From Marinicrinis sediminis (lineage in GTDB: Bacteria > Bacillota > Bacilli > Paenibacillales > KCTC-33676), in assembly GCF_042685085.1 (NCBI RefSeq), contig NZ_JBHUMM010000005.1:1-64000 (forward strand): DNA of 64,000 nt, written 5' to 3'. The position numbers were made by a program, and so were the translations under genes. Shown piece by piece: positions 60,742-64,000 of the stretch (within the stretch, counting starts at the first letter, position 1; every line of letters begins with the position of its first letter). The notes below the pieces were generated by a model. It did no database searches. It was not told the origin of the DNA and saw only the letters and a program-made list of their open reading frames with translations.

Positions 60742-61404
60742 TTACTTCGTACAGGCTTCTTCCAGCTTTTCGATTTGCTGGATCGTCCCGATCAACACCA
60801 TGATGTCTGCTTCTTCCACGACATCGTTGGCACTAGGCGCTACAATGATATCGTCTTTCTTGTGCAGGGCCACGACACTGCAACCGAATTTGGCACGTGT
60901 GTCGAGTTCCCCGAGTGTCTTCCCGCTAATTCTGGAAGGAGCGGACAATTCGGCTATGGTATAGTTCTTGGATAATTCGATAAAATCCAGAATGTTCGGT
61001 TGAACGAGTTGATGCGCAACACGCACAGCCATATCCTTCTCCGGATAAATCACGCGATCGACGCCGATCTTTTCCAGGACGCGCCCGTGCAGTTCTCCAA
61101 GCGCCTTGGCGACTACGGTCTTCACTCCGAGGTCCTTGAGCAGGATAGCGGTCATAATGCTGGCCTGAATGTCATTGCCAATCGCTACGATCACACAATC
61201 AAAATTGCGGACACCGAGTTCTTTCAACACTTCGTCATCGGTCGTATCGGCGGCCACTGTAAAGGTCAAGTGATCACTGAGATCGTCGACCTTGTCCGGG
61301 TTTTTATCGATGCCCATCACCTCATAGCCGGCTTCCACCAGCTCGTTGGCCAGATTGGAGCCGAAGCGACCGAGACCGATCACGGCGAATTGGGAATATT
61401 TCAT
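60742..61404 (-). CDS. ktrA: Potassium-uptake regulatory subunit KtrA (TrkA-N/TrkA-C)
   Basis: A 220-residue RCK protein with a Rossmann fold (AVIGLGRFGSNLANEL, GIDKNPDKVD, nucleotide-binding) and a C-terminal TrkA-C domain (about residues 140-220). It gates a KtrB-type potassium channel, whose gene is not here; KtrC is the alternative name. ATG 61404 follows GGAGGG at about 8 nt; 15 extra codons upstream are rejected. Confidence 0.92.
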   Translation of the reverse strand: MKYSQFAVIGLGRFGSNLANELVEAGYEVMGIDKNPDKVDDLSDHLTFTVAADTTDDEVLKELGVRNFDCVIVAIGNDIQASIMTAILLKDLGVKTVVAKALGELHGRVLEKIGVDRVIYPEKDMAVRVAHQLVQPNILDFIELSKNYTIAELSAPSRISGKTLGELDTRAKFGCSVVALHKKDDIIVAPSANDVVEEADIMVLIGTIQQIEKLEEACTK

Positions 61405-61575
61405 AGTAAATCCCTCCGGTTTATTGCATAAAATGAACATAGTCCCCATTCACACGCGCATCCTCGCAGCGAACATCCCCTTCTGTAACGGAGGGATGCA
61501 TGTTGCGGTCAAAATGAGTATGATGAAGAAGTTCAGATTTATTGTCATTTATTTTTTATTTCGAGGAGACCTGAT

Positions 61576-63204
61576 ATGCAGAACAAACGAAATTTGATTT
61601 GGCTTGAAGTTGCGGCTGCTGTATGCCTGTTTTTCACCAGTATGATACTCGGCAATATGAGTAATCTGGAGGAAGTCCCCTCAGAGGAAGATATCAAAAC
61701 TCCGCTCACTGCACAACAGGCAATTGATACCGCAAAAACGTTTATATCCGAGCAATTCGGGCAAAACCCTGCGCAATGGGAAGGATCTTCTGTCTTGCAG
61801 GCCCATACGAATCTGTCTGCCTACTTGAACAAATACAAGCTGGCTTCAGATTATCAGGATCAGTATGGAGAGAAATATCCCATTTCCTATTACGAGGTAG
61901 AATGGAAAGACCCTGCGCGCGCGAATCAGGCTACGTACATACTCGTCCATTATACGGAAGAGAGCATTCTCGGCTGGAATCAGGTCGGCTATCCCGAGGA
62001 CACACCTGCCATGAGCGATACAGAGAGACTGGATCGTGCTGCTTCTGCGCTGCAAACACAAGGCTATGACCCGCAGGATTTTCAATCCACTGCGCTGGAA
62101 GATGGCCTCATTCGCTTCACCTCTATGGCACAATCTCTTGAGGATGCCCGGCTGACGATTGAGGTGGAATTGCTTGGAGGTAACGTATCCGCTTTTCATG
62201 CCTATTTTGCCCCGCCACAGAGCTTTACAGACTGGTTTCAGAATGAAATGAGCCAGCGTGATCAGCTGTCCATCATCAGCTTGCTGCTGTCGCTCTTTAT
62301 GACCATCGCCGCAATTGTTACTGTGATTCTATATCGCAAGACGGCTTCCTTCAGCCGCGGTATTCTCCTCTCGATCGCGGTGTTGGCGCTGCTGTTGTTC
62401 GAAAGCTTCAATTCCTTGCCAATGCTGGAGGCTTTGTACCCCGAACAGCCGGACCGAGACGCAGAGGCACTTTTTCTGGCCGTCGTGAATGGCGTCATCT
62501 ATGCCATATTAGCCATATCGCTCTATTTATCACTGGTAGCGGGAGACAGTATGTTCCGCACTCTCGGCAAATCTTACTGGCCAAGGTGGCGTGATGCCGG
62601 ATATCGGGGCCATGTGCTGTCCGCCATGGGCCGGGGCTATCTGTATGCGATGATTATTCTCGGGGTGCAGCAGATTATTTTCTTCATCGCCGAAAAGCAG
62701 TTCCATATCTGGACCTTTGATGATCCGCAGTTTTATTCCGAGAACTATTATTACCCGCTGCTGTTTCCGTTAGGCGCCTGGGTAGCGGCCATTATGGAAG
62801 AAGGGACATACCGACTGTTCGGCATCTCCCTGTTTCAAAAACTGTTTCGTTTTCGCTGGATCGCAATCATTTTCACCAATTTTATCTGGGCGCTCGGGCA
62901 CATCTCGTATCCGTTTTTTCCGCCCTATACACGTCTGGTCGAGGTGTTTATCATCGGATTTGTCTTTACGTTCATATTCCTGCGCTACGGTTTTATCTGC
63001 GCGGTGTTTGCCCACGCAGCACTGGACTGCTTCCTGATGGGGCTCTCGCTAACCTTTATCGGAGGCGATGCCAATGGCTGGATGGCCTTCTTCTACATCT
63101 TGTCGCCTGCCCTGATCGCATTCCTGATTGTGCTGCTTCATCGCATCATCAAAGGCAGACAGGAGGACGCTACAACGGACTGGACCCGACCTGCCCGTCT
63201 GTAG
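61576..63204 (+). CDS. CPBP-family intramembrane metalloprotease
   Basis: A 542-residue membrane protein. After one N-terminal segment come about 200 extracytoplasmic residues and then several membrane segments. The protease motifs are EEGTYRLFG (Glu-Glu-x3-Arg), FIWALGH and HAALD. Family members are prenyl-endopeptidase/abortive-phage or bacteriocin-immunity-type proteases; this one has a long extra domain. Its 3' end overlaps uvrC (convergent) by 35 bp. Confidence 0.88.
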   Translation: MQNKRNLIWLEVAAAVCLFFTSMILGNMSNLEEVPSEEDIKTPLTAQQAIDTAKTFISEQFGQNPAQWEGSSVLQAHTNLSAYLNKYKLASDYQDQYGEKYPISYYEVEWKDPARANQATYILVHYTEESILGWNQVGYPEDTPAMSDTERLDRAASALQTQGYDPQDFQSTALEDGLIRFTSMAQSLEDARLTIEVELLGGNVSAFHAYFAPPQSFTDWFQNEMSQRDQLSIISLLLSLFMTIAAIVTVILYRKTASFSRGILLSIAVLALLLFESFNSLPMLEALYPEQPDRDAEALFLAVVNGVIYAILAISLYLSLVAGDSMFRTLGKSYWPRWRDAGYRGHVLSAMGRGYLYAMIILGVQQIIFFIAEKQFHIWTFDDPQFYSENYYYPLLFPLGAWVAAIMEEGTYRLFGISLFQKLFRFRWIAIIFTNFIWALGHISYPFFPPYTRLVEVFIIGFVFTFIFLRYGFICAVFAHAALDCFLMGLSLTFIGGDANGWMAFFYILSPALIAFLIVLLHRIIKGRQEDATTDWTRPARL

Positions 63205-64000
63205 TCCGAACGTTTTGCGGTTCCGTTGGCGCCTCGTCACGCAAATGCTGGAGGATCGACTCCACCAGCTTTTCCCCGATTCCGAGCGGCTTGAAGTCTT
63301 CGACTTTGGCCTCTCGGATTTTTTTGAGTGAGCCGAAATGCTTGAGCAGTGCCTTGCGTCTCTTCTCCCCGATGCCCGGAATCTCATCCAGCTGGGATTG
63401 CACCATCGATTTTCCTCTCGCTTGACGGTGGAAGGTTATGGCGAAGCGATGCACTTCTTCCTGGATACGCTGCAACAGATAGAAGGCTTGGCTGTCACGC
63501 GGCATGGGTACGATCTCTGGCGGCTCTCCAATCATGAGCTGGGCGGTCTTGTGCTTGTCATCCTTCACCAGTCCGCATACCGGGATATCCAGGCCAAGCT
63601 CATTCTCCAATACATCGATGGCGGAAGAAATCTGTCCTTTTCCACCATCTACCACCAGCAGATCCGGCAATGGCAGCCCTTCCTTCAGCACGCGCTCATA
63701 GCGGCGGCGAATGACTTCGCGCATGGTCTCGTAATCATCCGGCCCCTGCACCGAGCGAATCTTGTATTTCCGATATTCCTTCTTGGCCGGTTTGCCATCC
63801 AGGAAAACGACCATCGCTGAAACGGGATCAGTTCCTTGAATGTTGGAATTATCAAAGGCTTCAATGCGGTGGATCGGCGGCATTTGCAAATATTCGCCCA
63901 GTTCATGAGCAGCGCGAACGGTGCGCTCTTCGTCTCGTTCAATGAGTCGAAATTTCTCATTAAGGGCGACCTTGGCATTTTCATTGGCCATATCAATCAT
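63170..64000 (-). CDS. uvrC: Excinuclease ABC subunit C, C-terminal part (cut by window edge)
   Basis: The last 276 codons of uvrC; the 5' part lies beyond position 64000. The second-nuclease (RNase H-like) domain is seen as RIEAFDNSNIQGTDPVSAMVVF and LLVVDGGKGQISSA, and the helix-hairpin-helix as LDEIPGIGEKRRKALLKHFGSLKKI and LGIGEKLVESIL. It makes the 5' incision in nucleotide-excision repair. The end overlaps the CPBP protease gene by 35 bp, tail to tail. Confidence 0.95.
   Translation of the reverse strand: MIDMANENAKVALNEKFRLIERDEERTVRAAHELGEYLQMPPIHRIEAFDNSNIQGTDPVSAMVVFLDGKPAKKEYRKYKIRSVQGPDDYETMREVIRRRYERVLKEGLPLPDLLVVDGGKGQISSAIDVLENELGLDIPVCGLVKDDKHKTAQLMIGEPPEIVPMPRDSQAFYLLQRIQEEVHRFAITFHRQARGKSMVQSQLDEIPGIGEKRRKALLKHFGSLKKIREAKVEDFKPLGIGEKLVESILQHLRDEAPTEPQNVRTTDGQVGSSPL

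Overview
The window reads as chromosome of an endospore-forming, low-to-mid-GC Gram-positive bacterium, most likely Paenibacillaceae (Paenibacillus-like). Support comes from the uvrC/sdhCAB neighbourhood, an Fnr with a C-terminal Cys-x2-Cys-x4-Cys cluster, an S-layer-homology (SLH) protein, a YheC/YheD-type ATP-grasp protein, strong AGGAGG ribosome binding sites, TPP and c-di-GMP-I riboswitches, a WIAG-tail repeat protein and two sortase modules. I see no tRNA, rRNA, CRISPR array, prophage or insertion sequence.

Layout. 0.1-6.2 kb: a Cna/SpaA/SdrD-type surface protein, its class D-like sortase and a SARP-like response regulator; a pair of direct repeats sits just upstream of the sortase -10. 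6.3-16.5 kb: a surface-glycan locus with an ACP / reductase / AMP-ligase / acetyltransferase / deacetylase operon, a basic glycosyltransferase, a NeuD-like acyltransferase, and a translationally coupled aminotransferase-NeuB-NeuC operon for a nonulosonic acid. 16.8-22.2 kb: a 1349-residue protein made of about 110 ten-residue repeats, divergent from the ATP-grasp gene. 22.3-26.2 kb: an unlisted 56-residue basic protein, fnr, a yhcX-like gene and small genes. 26.4-28.0 kb: a secreted DUF4397 protein with an MPKTG sorting signal plus a class F-like sortase. 29.0-36.0 kb: fermentation genes pflA, pflB and adhE, with a perfect Rex-type operator (also an Fnr-type site) upstream of adhE. 36.1-40.3 kb: a TPP-riboswitch-controlled thiamine-precursor ABC transporter operon ending in a TatD-family hydrolase. 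40.3-49.2 kb: a c-di-GMP-I riboswitch before a Cys-rich small protein, then psd, an aminotransferase, a membrane-anchored MsrAB, signal peptidase I, ecsAB and an SLH protein. 49.4-56.0 kb: a DEAD-box helicase, two SDRs, a LysR regulator, a PHP phosphatase and two membrane proteins. 56.2-64.0 kb: sdhCAB, a LysR regulator, ktrA, a CPBP protease and the 3' part of uvrC, cut by the window edge.

How parts work together. fnr, adhE, pflB and pflA form an anaerobic mixed-acid/ethanol module, with redox and oxygen sensing suggested by the operator. The glycan locus and the repeat protein lie side by side and resemble in content the B. subtilis spore-polysaccharide (sps) genes; I infer, but cannot prove, a glycosylated surface or spore fibre.

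Most notable for a second look: (i) the decapeptide-repeat protein beside the nonulosonate/acyl-modification locus; (ii) a family of about 60-bp hairpin repeats, six copies after pflB and two more 23 kb away; (iii) the c-di-GMP riboswitch in front of a seven-cysteine 81-residue protein; (iv) SARP-style direct repeats in front of a sortase operon; (v) the surface protein in that operon lacking any sorting signal.
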